A stretch of 64,000 bases of DNA from Arcuatula senhousia (taxonomy: Eukaryota > Mollusca > Bivalvia > Mytilida > Mytilidae), in the NCBI GenBank assembly GCA_963971305.1, contig OZ020310.1, positions 61,577,017 through 61,641,016 of the forward strand, read 5' to 3'. The notes beneath the pieces are model-generated. The model was not told the DNA's origin and searched no databases. It was given only the letters and a program-made list of their open reading frames with translations. A program made the position numbers and the translations under genes. Shown piece by piece: positions 1 through 10,107 of this stretch. Each line of letters starts with the position of its first letter. Position 1 is the first letter of the stretch.

Positions 1-622
1 TTCAAAAAATCACAACGGAAAACAGTAAGCAGTCTTCAACATGACCATAAGTCACTGCTTACCGTCTTGCATTGGCCCAAGACTTATAATACAATACAAA
101 AGTTTCAAAACTAATCCCTTAATCTTCAACAAAAGACCCAATTCTTGACAAAAAACAGTTAACACAGAATGACAAGGACAAACAAAGGCTTTTGCAAAGT
201 TTCCTGGCTTAGGACAGGCACATATAAAATGTGGCGGGGTTAAACTAGTTTCTTGGATCCAACCTTCCCCCTATTGATAAGCTTGCACAAAGCTACATAT
301 AAAACACACTGTAAAACTCAATCGACAAAAGTTCAATTCAACAAGAGAGAACCTAAGACAAAATACTGTACGAAAACAACAAGACAAGGAGGAACTCTCT
401 TGAGAACACTCGAAGTTACTGACAACTAACTAAGAAACATTTTTCGATTGATATAAAAGAATCACATACATTAGTTCTAAATCCGACACCCCACGTCAAA
501 ATAACGAGTGATTTAGAGTTGTATCACCACACAGAACCGACTTACTTGATCGCTGTGGTGCTTATAAATAATACAGTGGATACAAAGTGAAAATTTAACG
601 TTTTAAAGTTACTATCAAGCTA
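1..622 (-). repeat. 3' end (UTR) of Penelope-like family B, truncated copy
   Basis: This interspersed repeat, read on the minus strand, recurs at 32.49-32.99, 33.15-33.56, 37.2-37.7 and 41.7-42.3 kb. Shared landmarks are a GGTTCTCTCTTG-type block, a GGGGGAAGGTTGG block, a GTTTAACCCCGCCACATTTTA block, and a CTTGGGCCAATGCAAGA block. At 32.2-33.0 kb the same sequence directly follows reverse-transcriptase coding remnants. I therefore infer that it is the 3' untranslated end of that retroelement and that this is a 5'-truncated insertion. The window edge cuts off its distal end. Confidence 0.6.
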
Positions 623-889
623 TCAATATTTCTGCCAAAACATACCAAATGCAAAGATTTTACTTAAATTGAATTCGTATCCTTTTTTCAAAAGGTTTTT
701 AAGCCAGTTTATAATTTTCATAAGGTTGTTTTTGATTTTTTGTGCTTTATAAACTATATTGCTATGTTTGACATCAAACGCAGATTTACAAAAAGAAAGA
801 CAGAAAAAAACATATAGATTATTAAAATTAAACAGGAAATAATAAAAAGAGCTCAGGCAAATGTTTTGTTTTTTAAAGTCCTTCTCCAT
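623..889 (-). pseudogene. C-terminal coding remnant of Penelope-like family B element
   Basis: An 88-codon open frame lies just upstream (in element sense) of the repeat at 1-622. Its last part contains LKNLLKKGYEFNLSKI and aligns at DNA level with 32.24-32.35 kb, where the same block follows a recognisable reverse-transcriptase C-terminus. I read it as the tail of the pol coding region plus flanking sequence, not as a host gene. The beginning of the frame is low complexity and may not belong to the element. Confidence 0.4.
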
Positions 890-2000
890 GTTCTATAAAA
901 ATGCGTTAATTTAAGCAAGTACATAATATAAACAGCAGCAATTTAATCGAAACATTAGAAATTCAAAAACCATAAGCATTGAAAGATAAGAACTCCAAGC
1001 CAAAAGGTTCGAACAGGGAAGCCAAATCAAGCACCGAGAATATCGACCATGTGCAGTACAAGGACATTCACCTGGTGTTTTAAACAGTTAGGAATTTAAC
1101 GTTGCGAATTTCAATAACATAAAAGATAGAAATGTTATGGTGAATCTGTGCTGACCTCCAGTGGTTATTGACTAAGTGCTTTTAAAACACAAAACCAAAA
1201 CGGATATTAAAACGGATAATTTGATTACGCAGTATATCGATATTTCAAGGACGAGCCTTGTGGTTTATATTTGTATTCATGATAACGTCGCGGTAATTAG
1301 AAATGAAAATAACAAAGTCTTTCAGTGACGCTTTAGGCTTGAATCATATGTAATTTATTTTCAATCCAGGGTCAATTGTAACCACTTGTCTCATTTTAGG
1401 CTGATGGCTGTTTTTGTGTTGTGGATTTTTAAAATTATCGTTAATATTGTAGGTTATGTCGCTTTCACTTATTCCACATCTCATTATCTCCTGATTTACT
1501 ACTATAAACTATCATACCAATAAAGTTATAATGGGCGTTACCTGGCATCATTTATAGTCACGGTCTCTTTATGTCATGAAATAAAAAAAAAGGTTGCATA
1601 GATCTTCGGGGATGGTGAATGTTATAGTTTTGCTAAAACCTATGAAAAAAAAATAAGTACAAATGTTGATTAGTAAATATCTCAAATGATAAAGAGCTTG
1701 TTTTCTCCCTTTTCTTTGTTGTGTGTTGCTAAGGCGTTATATTTGATCACTTGCATTAAATATTTAATATTTTTGTGCACTGAAGCGGTAGCAAAAATGT
1801 TCTACTTTATATTCAAGTTTACTAAAATTAATGCTAATAAGGTTTGTGGCATCTTTCGTCAGATATATTAACAAAATAATAATATAATTTTCATAATAAC
1901 TTAACGAAACTTCATTCATTAAAGTGTTCAAATCTGTTGCACTTACATTCACACCAACAGTCACGGACCATTTAAAAGGACCACCGAGGCGTTTTATTTA
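760..2000. repeat. Duplicated segment 1, copy A (partner 14618-15836)
   Basis: From 'gacatcaaacgcagatttac' to 'ccaccgaggcgttttat' this stretch is collinear with 14618-15836, with substitutions and small indels throughout. It includes the outer end of the family B 3' repeat near 1380-1500. A 61-codon frame at 1686-1871 is partly shared by both copies, but it has no recognisable domain and I do not call it a gene. The duplication ends about 45 bp before the hammerhead array, which is absent from the partner. Confidence 0.8.
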
Positions 2001-2085
2001 AAAAAAATATAATTTAGGCTTTTTCATTATTAGGTATTATAGATAAATACAAATGACAACAAAGATCCAGACAATAAATTTTGCT

Positions 2086-2129
2086 ACGCCTGACGCGCGT
2101 TTCGTCTATTCAAGACTCATCAGAGGCGC
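2086..2129 (-). ncRNA. Type I hammerhead ribozyme, array copy 1
   Basis: On the minus strand: stem I arm GCGCCT, core CTGATGA, stem II GTC/GAC closing a 7-nt loop, core GAAA, a 2-bp stem III (AC/GT) with GCGC loop, then cleavage triplet GTC and stem I arm AGGCGT. Stem I pairs over 6 bp including one G-U. Predicted cleavage falls between the complements of 2092 and 2091. Such a short stem III usually works best in dimeric RNA, which the tandem array provides. Confidence 0.88.
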
Positions 2130-2443
2130 TCTACCAAAAATATTGAAAATGCCAAACACTGTATGAATATGAAGAGCATAGTACAGTATAGCCAAAAATA
2201 CCAAACTGGGGAACCAAATTATTACTAAGATATTCAACCCATGTCTGGGGTAGGAAGAACCTTAGGGTTTAGACAATTTTGAAATTTAGACGGATAATTT
2301 AAAGCTTTGATGTATTCTCCAACTCAAAAATGTTGGTGCCGGAGCGGGCTAACCTCGGGGAATTTAAACTCCACCAGCAGAGCTAACCTTCACGTGTGTT
2401 CGAAATACAAATGACAACAAAGTTCCAGACAATAAATTTTGCT

Positions 2444-2487
2444 ACGCCTGACGCGCGTTTCGTCTATTCAAGACTCATCAGAGGCGC
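2444..2487 (-). ncRNA. Type I hammerhead ribozyme, array copy 2
   Basis: Identical in core and stems to the copy at 2086-2129, exactly 358 bp on. All invariant positions (CTGATGA, GAAA, GTC) are intact. Confidence 0.88.
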
Positions 2488-2801
2488 TCTACCAAAAATA
2501 TTGAAAATGCCAAACACTGTATGAATATGAAGAGCATAGAACAGTATAGCCAAAAATACCAAACTGGGGAACCAAATTATTACTAAGATATTCAACCCAT
2601 GTCTGGGGTAGGAAGAACCTTAGGGTTTAGACAATTTTGAAATTTAGACGGATAATTTAAAGCTTTGATGTATTCTCCAACTCAAAAGTGTTGGTGCCGG
2701 AGCGGGCTAACCTCGGGGAATTTAAACTCCACCAGCAGAGCTAACCTTCACGTGTGTTCGAAATACAAATGACAACAAAGTTCCAGACAATAAATTTTGC
2801 T

Positions 2802-2845
2802 ACGCCTGACGCGCGTTTCGTCTATTCAAGACTCATCAGAGGCGC
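2802..2845 (-). ncRNA. Type I hammerhead ribozyme, array copy 3
   Basis: Same intact core and stem I/II/III pairing as the preceding copies, again 358 bp on. Confidence 0.88.
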
Positions 2846-3159
2846 TCTACCAAAAATATTGAAAATGCCAAACACTGTATGAATATGAAGAGCATAGAAC
2901 AGTATAGCCAAAAATACCAAACTGGGGAACCAAATTATTACTAAGATATTCAACCCATGTCTGGGGTAGGAAGAACCTTAGGGTTTAGAAAATTTTGAAA
3001 TTTAGACGGATAATTTAAAGCTTTGATGTATTCTCCAACTCAAAACTGTTGGTGCCGGAGCGGGCTAACCTCGGGGAATTTAAACTCCACCAGCAGAGCT
3101 AACCTTCACGTGTGTTCGAAATACAAATGACAACAAAGTTCCAGACAATAAATTTTGCT

Positions 3160-3203
3160 ACGCCTGACGCGCGTTTCGTCTATTCAAGACTCATCAGAGG
3201 CGC
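3160..3203 (-). ncRNA. Type I hammerhead ribozyme, array copy 4
   Basis: Core intact. This unit differs from its neighbours only outside the ribozyme ('gagcagagaac' instead of 'gagcatagaac'). Confidence 0.88.
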
Positions 3204-3517
3204 TCTACCAAAAATATTGAAAATGCCAAACACTGTATGAATATGAAGAGCAGAGAACAGTATAGCCAAAAATACCAAACTGGGGAACCAAATTATTACT
3301 AAGATATTCAACCCATGTCTGGGGTAGGAAGAACCTTAGGGTTTAGACAATTTTGAAATTTAGACGGATAATTTAAAGCTTTGATGTATTCTCCAACTCA
3401 AAACTGTTGGTGCCGGAGCGGGCTAACCTCGGGGAATTTAAACTCCACCAGCAGAGCTAACCTTCACGTGTGTTCGAAATACAAATGACAACAAAGTTCC
3501 AGACAATAAATTTTGCT

Positions 3518-3561
3518 ACGCCTGACGCGCGTTTCGTCTATTCAAGACTCATCAGAGGCGC
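3518..3561 (-). ncRNA. Type I hammerhead ribozyme, array copy 5
   Basis: Core and all stems intact, 358 bp from copy 4. Confidence 0.88.
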
Positions 3562-3875
3562 TCTACCAAAAATATTGAAAATGCCAAACACTGTATGAAT
3601 ATGAAGAGCATAGAACAGTATAGCCAAAAATACCAAACTGGGGAACCAAATTATTACTAAGATATTCAACCCATGTCTGGGGTAGGAAGAACCTTAGGGT
3701 TTAGACAATTTTGAAATTTAGACGGATAATTTAAAGCTTTGATGTATTCTCCAACTCAAAACTGTTGGTGCCGGAGCGGGCTAACCTCGGGGAATTTAAA
3801 CTCCACCAGCAGAGCTAACCTTCACGTGTGTTCGAAATACAAATGACAACAAAGTTCCAGACAATAAATTTTGCT

Positions 3876-3919
3876 ACGCCTGACGCGCGTTTCGTCTATT
3901 CAAGACTCATCAGAGGCGC
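3876..3919 (-). ncRNA. Type I hammerhead ribozyme, array copy 6
   Basis: Core intact. It lies in the incomplete last unit, which in RNA sense is the 5'-most and 5'-truncated one. Confidence 0.87.
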
Positions 3920-4003
3920 TCTACCAAAAATATTGAAAATGCCAAACACTGTATGAATATGAAGAGCATAGAACAGTATAGCCAAAAATACCAAACTGGG
4001 GAA

Positions 4004-5000
4004 AAAATGATTTCAATTAGACGTCTTTTTCTACCAACAAGATTCCAGTACGTGATTCATTTAGAAATGTTTTTGTAGGCGTAGTCAGATGGTTTATTAG
4101 TGACTTTCATTAGACCGTAATTAAAAAAAGATGACGAGTTTTAACATTAAGTATAAAGTAAAGAATTGTATTATTTACAATTTCAGATGTCATCCAAAAT
4201 ACACAGTAAATTAAAACTAGACAATATGTATACACATTTTTCATGTAACCTTTAAACATTTCTCTTTGCATGTTCATGTATATGTCTACACAATGAATCA
4301 ATCTTATCATATGTCGTTTTGTTTAAAACATGTTTTTTATTGTATTTATAGTTTATGGATAATTAAGTATTGTTTTACCTCTGTACCTTGGTGTGAGGTC
4401 TTCACAATAATTTTTGAAAGAATTGCAGCTTGTATATTTTTTGTCTCCAGAAATACTTAGAAAAAACTAATACTTATGTTTCGGAGAAAGCGTGGGTACT
4501 TTTAAACTGTTGTCGTTTTGACAATACTTTCTTTCGTTGATCCGGCAACTATACGCCTCGCCATAAGTTAAGCAATACCTGCACTTGTGTTAGCGTCCAT
4601 ATTTCTAAGAACAATGTCCTGAAACTTGGCTATTGTTTTCTTCCATATATTTACAACATTTACTGACTACAATCAAACATCGTATAATCTTTTTTTTTTA
4701 TTCTGGATCTGACAATTTTACCTGCAGCACAGGAGACCTGATTGTCCTAATTTCACACAACTTTTTGTTAAATGTTCAGCTTTTAGATCGATAAAATACA
4801 CGACTTCTATTGCTTTGACCAGTAAACGAGGGAATCGCAGATACACAATTGGTTTATTTTGTATACTTTTTAAAATCACTTACATTTTGTTATAGAAATA
4901 TCGGCTGGTATTAATAGGATATATTGGGATTTTTTTTGTTCAATATAAGTGCAATTTGTAAAGGAATTCGGGGAATCGACTGGGAATGTACCTAATTTTA
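4004..5000. other. No gene recognised
   Basis: AT-rich sequence after the array. Two 64-66 codon frames on opposite strands at 4110-4460 overlap each other and show no domain. I see no further repeat structure. Confidence 0.5.
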
Positions 5001-5004
5001 GACA

Positions 5005-5405
5005 TTCAGCTACAGAGAAATTCTAAAACTCTTTCCAAATATTGATTTGCATATTCTTCCAGGGGATTCCACAGACGTTGCACTAAGTGTCTTCAAAAAG
5101 AACCGTGATTTTAAATGTAACTTTATTTCTATCGATGGAGGACATAATGGGACCGTTAACGGATATACGGAATATGTGCTCATTTGCCTCCCGACACCAA
5201 ACAGTCGTGATCAACGACGTCAATTCAAAGTCGCCTCATGAATATCTTGGTGGAAGGCGTGGCCTGGGACACAGCAATCGTAGAGGGCAGGGTCAGGCAG
5301 ATCAGACGGGAAAATGCCAATCTGTTACACCAAGGCAAGTTTTTTTTAAGAGCTTGTTAACTCTGTTTTGGGCAATATACTTCTGGGTGACTTGGAGAGA
5401 AGTGT
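5005..5405 (+). pseudogene. SAM-dependent methyltransferase-like exon remnant, copy 1
   Basis: From about 5020 one frame reads LFPNIDLHILPGDSTDVALS and then FKCNFISIDGGHNG. This resembles the GDST...IDGGH motif of class I methyltransferases (Methyltransf_24-like), where the IDGGH segment ends a central beta strand. Downstream, other frames hold an IND strand-like piece and then VAWDTAIVEGRVRQIRRE, similar to the GP..AW..A...G.V C-terminal motif of the family. The pieces lie in three frames, so at least two frameshifts break the sequence. It may be a decayed exon; no partner exons are visible. Confidence 0.45.
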
Positions 5406-5496
5406 ATGTTAACACTTTTAGGAACTGTGTGTCTTACATGTAACATGGAAATTAGATAAACATTTTTTTTTTCAAATGCTTAGTTTAAAAGGGGTT

Positions 5497-5798
5497 TAAA
5501 AAAAAGAACCGTGATTTTAAATGTAACTTTATTTCTATCGATGGAGGACATAATGGGACTGCCCCGTTAACGGATATACGGAATACGCGCCCATTTGCCT
5601 CCCGACACCACAACGACGCCAATTCAAAGTCGCCACATGAAGATCTTGGCGGAAGGTGTGGCCTGGGACACAGCCATCGTAGAGGGCAGGGTCAGGCAGA
5701 TCAGACGGGAAAATGCCAATCTCTTACACCAAAGTCAGTTTATTAAGAGCTTGTTAACTCTGTTTTGGGTGATAAACTTCTGGGTGACATGGATCTTT
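5497..5798 (+). pseudogene. SAM-dependent methyltransferase-like exon remnant, copy 2
   Basis: A second copy of 5087-5405, offset by about 415 bp and including the flanking 'agagcttgttaactctgttt' block. It repeats the FKCNFISIDGGHNG segment and the VAWDTAIVEGRVRQIRRE segment. It has its own lesions: a 4-5 bp insertion after GGHNGT, a deletion within the IND-strand region, and a frame change before the C-terminal motif. It lacks the GDST portion. A tandem duplication of an already damaged exon is the simplest reading. Confidence 0.45.
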
Positions 5799-5799
5799 T

Positions 5800-6384
5800 T
5801 TTGGAGTTTTACATTTTCATTAAGAAAAAGAATAGGTTAATACTTCTTGTCCGATTATAAATTTTCCGGTTGATTGTTAATCAGAAAATAACGCAAAATT
5901 AAAAAACCACACAAAATATTAGTCATACGATATCCAAAACTTGATACTTGTTTTATTTACGTTCTTTTTTTTTTTCATTTAGGTTAAGAAGGCGTCTCAA
6001 TATTAGACGAAATGCACTTTTTCACTTATTCCATATTGACCCAATTTTAAATGTTATCTCGTAAGTATCAATGCTTTCAGAAAAAAAAGAAGCAATATCA
6101 AACCTAAAATAGAACCATTAACACGACTAATATATAGATGATTAAGAAAAAGATAAAATGATTCTTAATTGAAATAATAAAATAATCACAAAACGTTCTC
6201 ATTTAAAAAAATGATAATGATTTTGCTCAAATTTAACAAATAAGATTCATTTATTTTCCTTTTGATTGTTTTTTATTTCATGAAATCGGACAATGGAGGG
6301 CTTGATTAGATTGTTTCGAAATGGTGTTGGTTTGTATTAAACATAAAAGAAATTTTCCACCTATGGGTAACTATTTTGAAGATT
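5800..6384. other. No gene recognised
   Basis: AT-rich with poly-A/T runs. No open frame of note and no repeat boundary that I could identify. Confidence 0.5.
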
Positions 6385-7705
6385 ATATATACTTACTGTA
6401 TTGTGAGATTGACGTGATTTGAAATTATTATGATCAAAACGAAGACTTGAAATATTCTACCCCCTTGTTCAGTCTAGAAAGGTCAGCAGAGTATAGCCTA
6501 CATATGTTTTGAATGTGCATTGTTTTATCAATAGTTTTTAGACAATCTGTTACTACCATATTCCACTAGAGTACCGGAAGTTAGGCTTAGGCAATGCTTT
6601 AATCATGTTCACTGAGACTATGAGTTATAGAATAACGTACAACTTTAATTTTTTGTCCTGTTTATTGTGTATGTGAAGAAAACAAATGAAAACAAATTTT
6701 AAAACATGTATTGCCTGTCAGAATGTTAAAGTAAAAAAATATATTATCTGTATTGCTGTGTCGGCAAACTGAAAATAGACATTCATAAAGTTTGTGTCGG
6801 TTCTCTCGTGGAGTATGGTAGAATGTAAGACTATGTTTTAGACAGAACATGGATCAGGGACATGTTGGTATTGCCAGTACGTGCAATTTCTGATTGTTAC
6901 AGAATGCCAGAAAATGATCAGTTTATTAAGACTTCTATGAAATAGATATTGTCAAACTTATTGAATACATCTACTGAAACATATCATTAGCAGACAGGTG
7001 AGATAAATAAAGCTATAATTGGGACATTGTACAATTGAATATGAAAAACTTAAAGATGGTTCTGTCAATGATTTTGACCTTTTCTAAGAAAAAAATTACA
7101 AGTCTTGTATAACAATAACTACTTAAAATGTAACGATAAAGATTGACCAATCAAAATATAATTGCATTTAATTACATGACAAACAATAAGATTTAAAAAC
7201 TGGTTAAAAATATTTCATGACTAAATAACTATATCACAAAACTAATTATGTTTAGAAATGCATGTTCTTTGCATGGTTTAGTCTAATCAACACAGAAGTG
7301 GCTTGTAATTTTGAATAAATCTGAAGGAGCTTATGGAAAATAGAATTATTGGCATTTCAATTTTGGGTTAACAAATAAAATTAATAACCATTAGATAGCG
7401 CATCACTACGAATGTTGTCCAAACATATAGATTATATGATAATATGATAATAGGTGCAACCTAAAATGGGACGTAGTTTTAGAAAATAGTTGTCAAAAAA
7501 CGTTATTGATCAATAACTAATTATTAAAATTTCGAATTATTATTGCAAATTACAAATATTTGTAACATTCTAAAATTGTATCAAAATATAATAGGATGAC
7601 GTTGAAGTGACGAAATAACATTCTTTAGGTGTTACGTTATCAATGACGTCTTTTTCCGGTCAGTCCTGAGTATTTCGCACTCCAGCAAGGGTAAACCAAG
7701 CAACC

Positions 7706-7806
7706 TTTTTTTCTGCCAGGTTTTGTGTGATTTTCTGTACACCTATATATCTTTTTAGAAGTATTGGGTGGAAAAGAATGATATAAAAACCTGACAGAAA
7801 ATTACG
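7706..7806. repeat. Imperfect inverted repeat
   Basis: 'ctgccaggttttgtgtg' at the left and 'aaaacctgacagaaaatt' at the right are near-complementary and could form a hairpin of about 100 bp. It lies in the part of copy A that is missing from copy B, so it may be a small inserted element. No target duplication was identified. Confidence 0.35.
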
Positions 7807-8044
7807 ATTTTAAAAAGAAATTTAACTGTGGTTATTAAATCTGTAAATTTTTAAATCTATTCCCCCCAAAAAAGCATCGAATTTCTGGCCCCATATAAAT
7901 TCGTGCCTACTCGGCACATCCGGTTTGGAAAAAAAAACATAAGTTTTGGGTAGTTTCTACATATGTGGGACTGCGTCCCATATAATCGGTTAGTAAGAAG
8001 TTATCAGTTCTTAGAAAATTGAATTATACACAATTATGCAAGAA

Positions 8045-8290
8045 ATATTTGGCTAGAATTTACTTGACTTTTATCCGCTCTTTCTTGGAGTATTGTTCTG
8101 AGGTGTGGGATGGGAATGTACCCAGTTCATTGCTGACAGACAGTTACTACATGAAGTATTAAGAGGTCTTAAAATAACTATTGAGTTTATGTTGGCTGGT
8201 GACGAAAGTTTTACCCTTAATCAAATTATGCATCTTGTGTCCAAAACTACATAAAACGTACAAAACGGTTTATATGAATCAAATCAAATC
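8045..8290 (+). pseudogene. Non-LTR (LINE) reverse transcriptase C-terminal fragment
   Basis: One frame reads LARIYLTFIRSFLEYCSEVWD, which resembles the post-catalytic region of jockey/CR1-type reverse transcriptases (typically LYLTFIRP.LEY.S.VWD). The frame decays within about 40 codons. The fragment is followed by a short AATCA-type simple repeat at 8278-8300 that could mark the element's 3' end. It is a severely truncated and inactive copy. Confidence 0.5.
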
Positions 8291-9255
8291 AAATGAACCA
8301 TACGCAAGATCCCCACCTTAACATTTTTTCATTGTTTTTTTTTATAGTTTATGAAATACATATAGTGTTATATGGTCACACTGAATGTTAAAAGAACACT
8401 TGAAATATCATATGTTAATGTGATGCCATTAGAGTTTTTGTACTTGTAAACATTGTATGTAAGGTAGAGGACCTCAATAATGTTGTTATAATTTATGTCC
8501 AATCCCTTTGCTTTATTTGAGCAAATAAATATATATCAAGTGAAGTAAGTAAAGTAATGTTATGATAAAAAATCCCAACAATGTGTTCAAATAAAAAATG
8601 ATTACATTCGTTATTACCTATCATTAAAATCATTTTTTTCCTGTCATAGAAAAAAATTCAATAAAATGGTTTGTGCCATTGTTTCTATGCAATTTTATTA
8701 TTGTGTTTTTTTTTCTTTCTATGAATTCTTTTAATATTAAATCATGGTATCTGTATATACGAATTTCGTCTATTTCAAAATGTTCTTTTAAGTGTATTAT
8801 ATAAATGTTGCCTTAATCGATATTACCAATTAGTTTTCATAGCCTTCCTAAGGACTTTTTAGCCACATTTCATTTTTTTGATTTAATGGTGTTTTTTTTC
8901 AATGAAAGCAATTGGTGTCTAGTTTTTGTTTTAAAGATTAATGAACATTTAACAGATATCTTAAAATATGTAATTCAGAACATTAAATGTATTTCAAAAA
9001 TGAATCTTTTCATTCAAACAGTGAATATAAAAATATAGCTTAACTTCAACACGCGTAGAATGTTTGCAGCTCAGACCTAGGTTGTTGCCCGTTACGTCAT
9101 AAGTAAAAAAATTAGGATGTTCATGCAGAAGTTCGTTACTTCTTTAAACTGACTTTCTTAAAAAGTACAAGAGCTTTAAGTATAACACCTTTTCAATTGT
9201 AGTATGAAGCTACAATTAATATTTTAAGATAACTAATTTCATCCCACATTGATAT

Positions 9256-10107
9256 CATACCAACAATTATTCAAACTTATTTTATCACCATTGTATGTTA
9301 ATTCATAGTTCTAAAAACTGGAAAATGACTGTAAACCACATACATAAAGCTTTCAAATTTAACGGAATTGAAAGGATATGTTTTCTCTATAAATAACGTC
9401 AGTGTTTCGTTTGAGGCAAGCAGACTATCAGCTTTTAAAGGATATACCTTTACAAATGTAAAAATTGGAAGAAATGGAAGCTATTTGACCTAACTATGAC
9501 CTATTTTGTATAAGTAAATGACGAAACAAAAACTTGCATTAATTTATGCTTTACTTAGTTATACTCCAAGTAACCAAGTAACCTCGGAGTTATTAGTAAT
9601 CTTTTTTTTTTCAAGGAAACGGTAACGTTTCCATATACATGTCCTGATAGTACTTTAATAGCTGCTTTGATTGGTGAGAACTAAGATGAAAATAGAAAGA
9701 TACAAATTAAAAACAAACATAAATAAAATATAAGTCAAAACGGAGCAAAGATGGAAAGTCATATACCATAATTCAAATATATCATTGATGTAAAATATTG
9801 GAAAAAATCGTATTCAATAGTGAAAAAAAGTGTATAGTTTTAAATGATCGTTGAAATTTTTGTTGATAGACCGCTTGTGTGTTGACCCAAGATCTGTCGA
9901 TGTAATAAACTAATAAATTAATATCTTTAATTAGATATTCATTACAAAATTTAGATACAGATCCTTTCTAGACTTAAACAATCTCCCCCAAATTGTTTTT
10001 ATTTAATACCATGTCCATTTAGGACAGAGTTTATTATTTCTGAGATCTGAAACAGAAGAGACGTTTATAGTCTTCCATAATCCTTTGACAGACAGATTAA
10101 CTGACTG
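9256..10107. other. Spacer between duplicated segments, no gene recognised
   Basis: AT-rich sequence with no recognisable coding segment or repeat family. Confidence 0.5.

Larger units (their letters stand above)
2045..4003 (-). repeat. Hammerhead-containing tandem array (retrozyme-like), 358-bp unit x 5.5
   Basis: Head-to-tail units begin with 'aaatacaaatgacaac' at 2045, 2403, 2761, 3119, 3477 and 3835, a constant period of 358 bp. The last unit stops after 'accaaactgggg'. Units differ by only a few substitutions (for example 'agatccag' against 'agttccag'), so the array is young or homogenised. Each unit carries a complete hammerhead core on the minus strand. A minus-strand transcript would be expected to self-cleave into 358-nt monomers. 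The architecture matches metazoan retrozymes; no protein is encoded. Confidence 0.88.
6385..9255. repeat. Duplicated segment 2, copy A (partner 10108-12690)
   Basis: Blocks such as 'cagtctagaaaggtcagcag', 'catattccactagagtaccg', 'gtggagtatggtagaatgt' and 'aattagttttcatagcc' occur in the same order at 10.1-12.7 kb with moderate divergence. This copy has about 700 bp more between 7.5 and 8.57 kb, including LINE-like remnants. No coding region is conserved between the copies. Confidence 0.75.

Noticed and set aside
1686..1964. Overlapping 61- and 66-codon frames on opposite strands as a small gene
   Set aside because: The region is part of a duplicated non-coding segment. The plus frame is only partly kept in the second copy, and no motif is visible.
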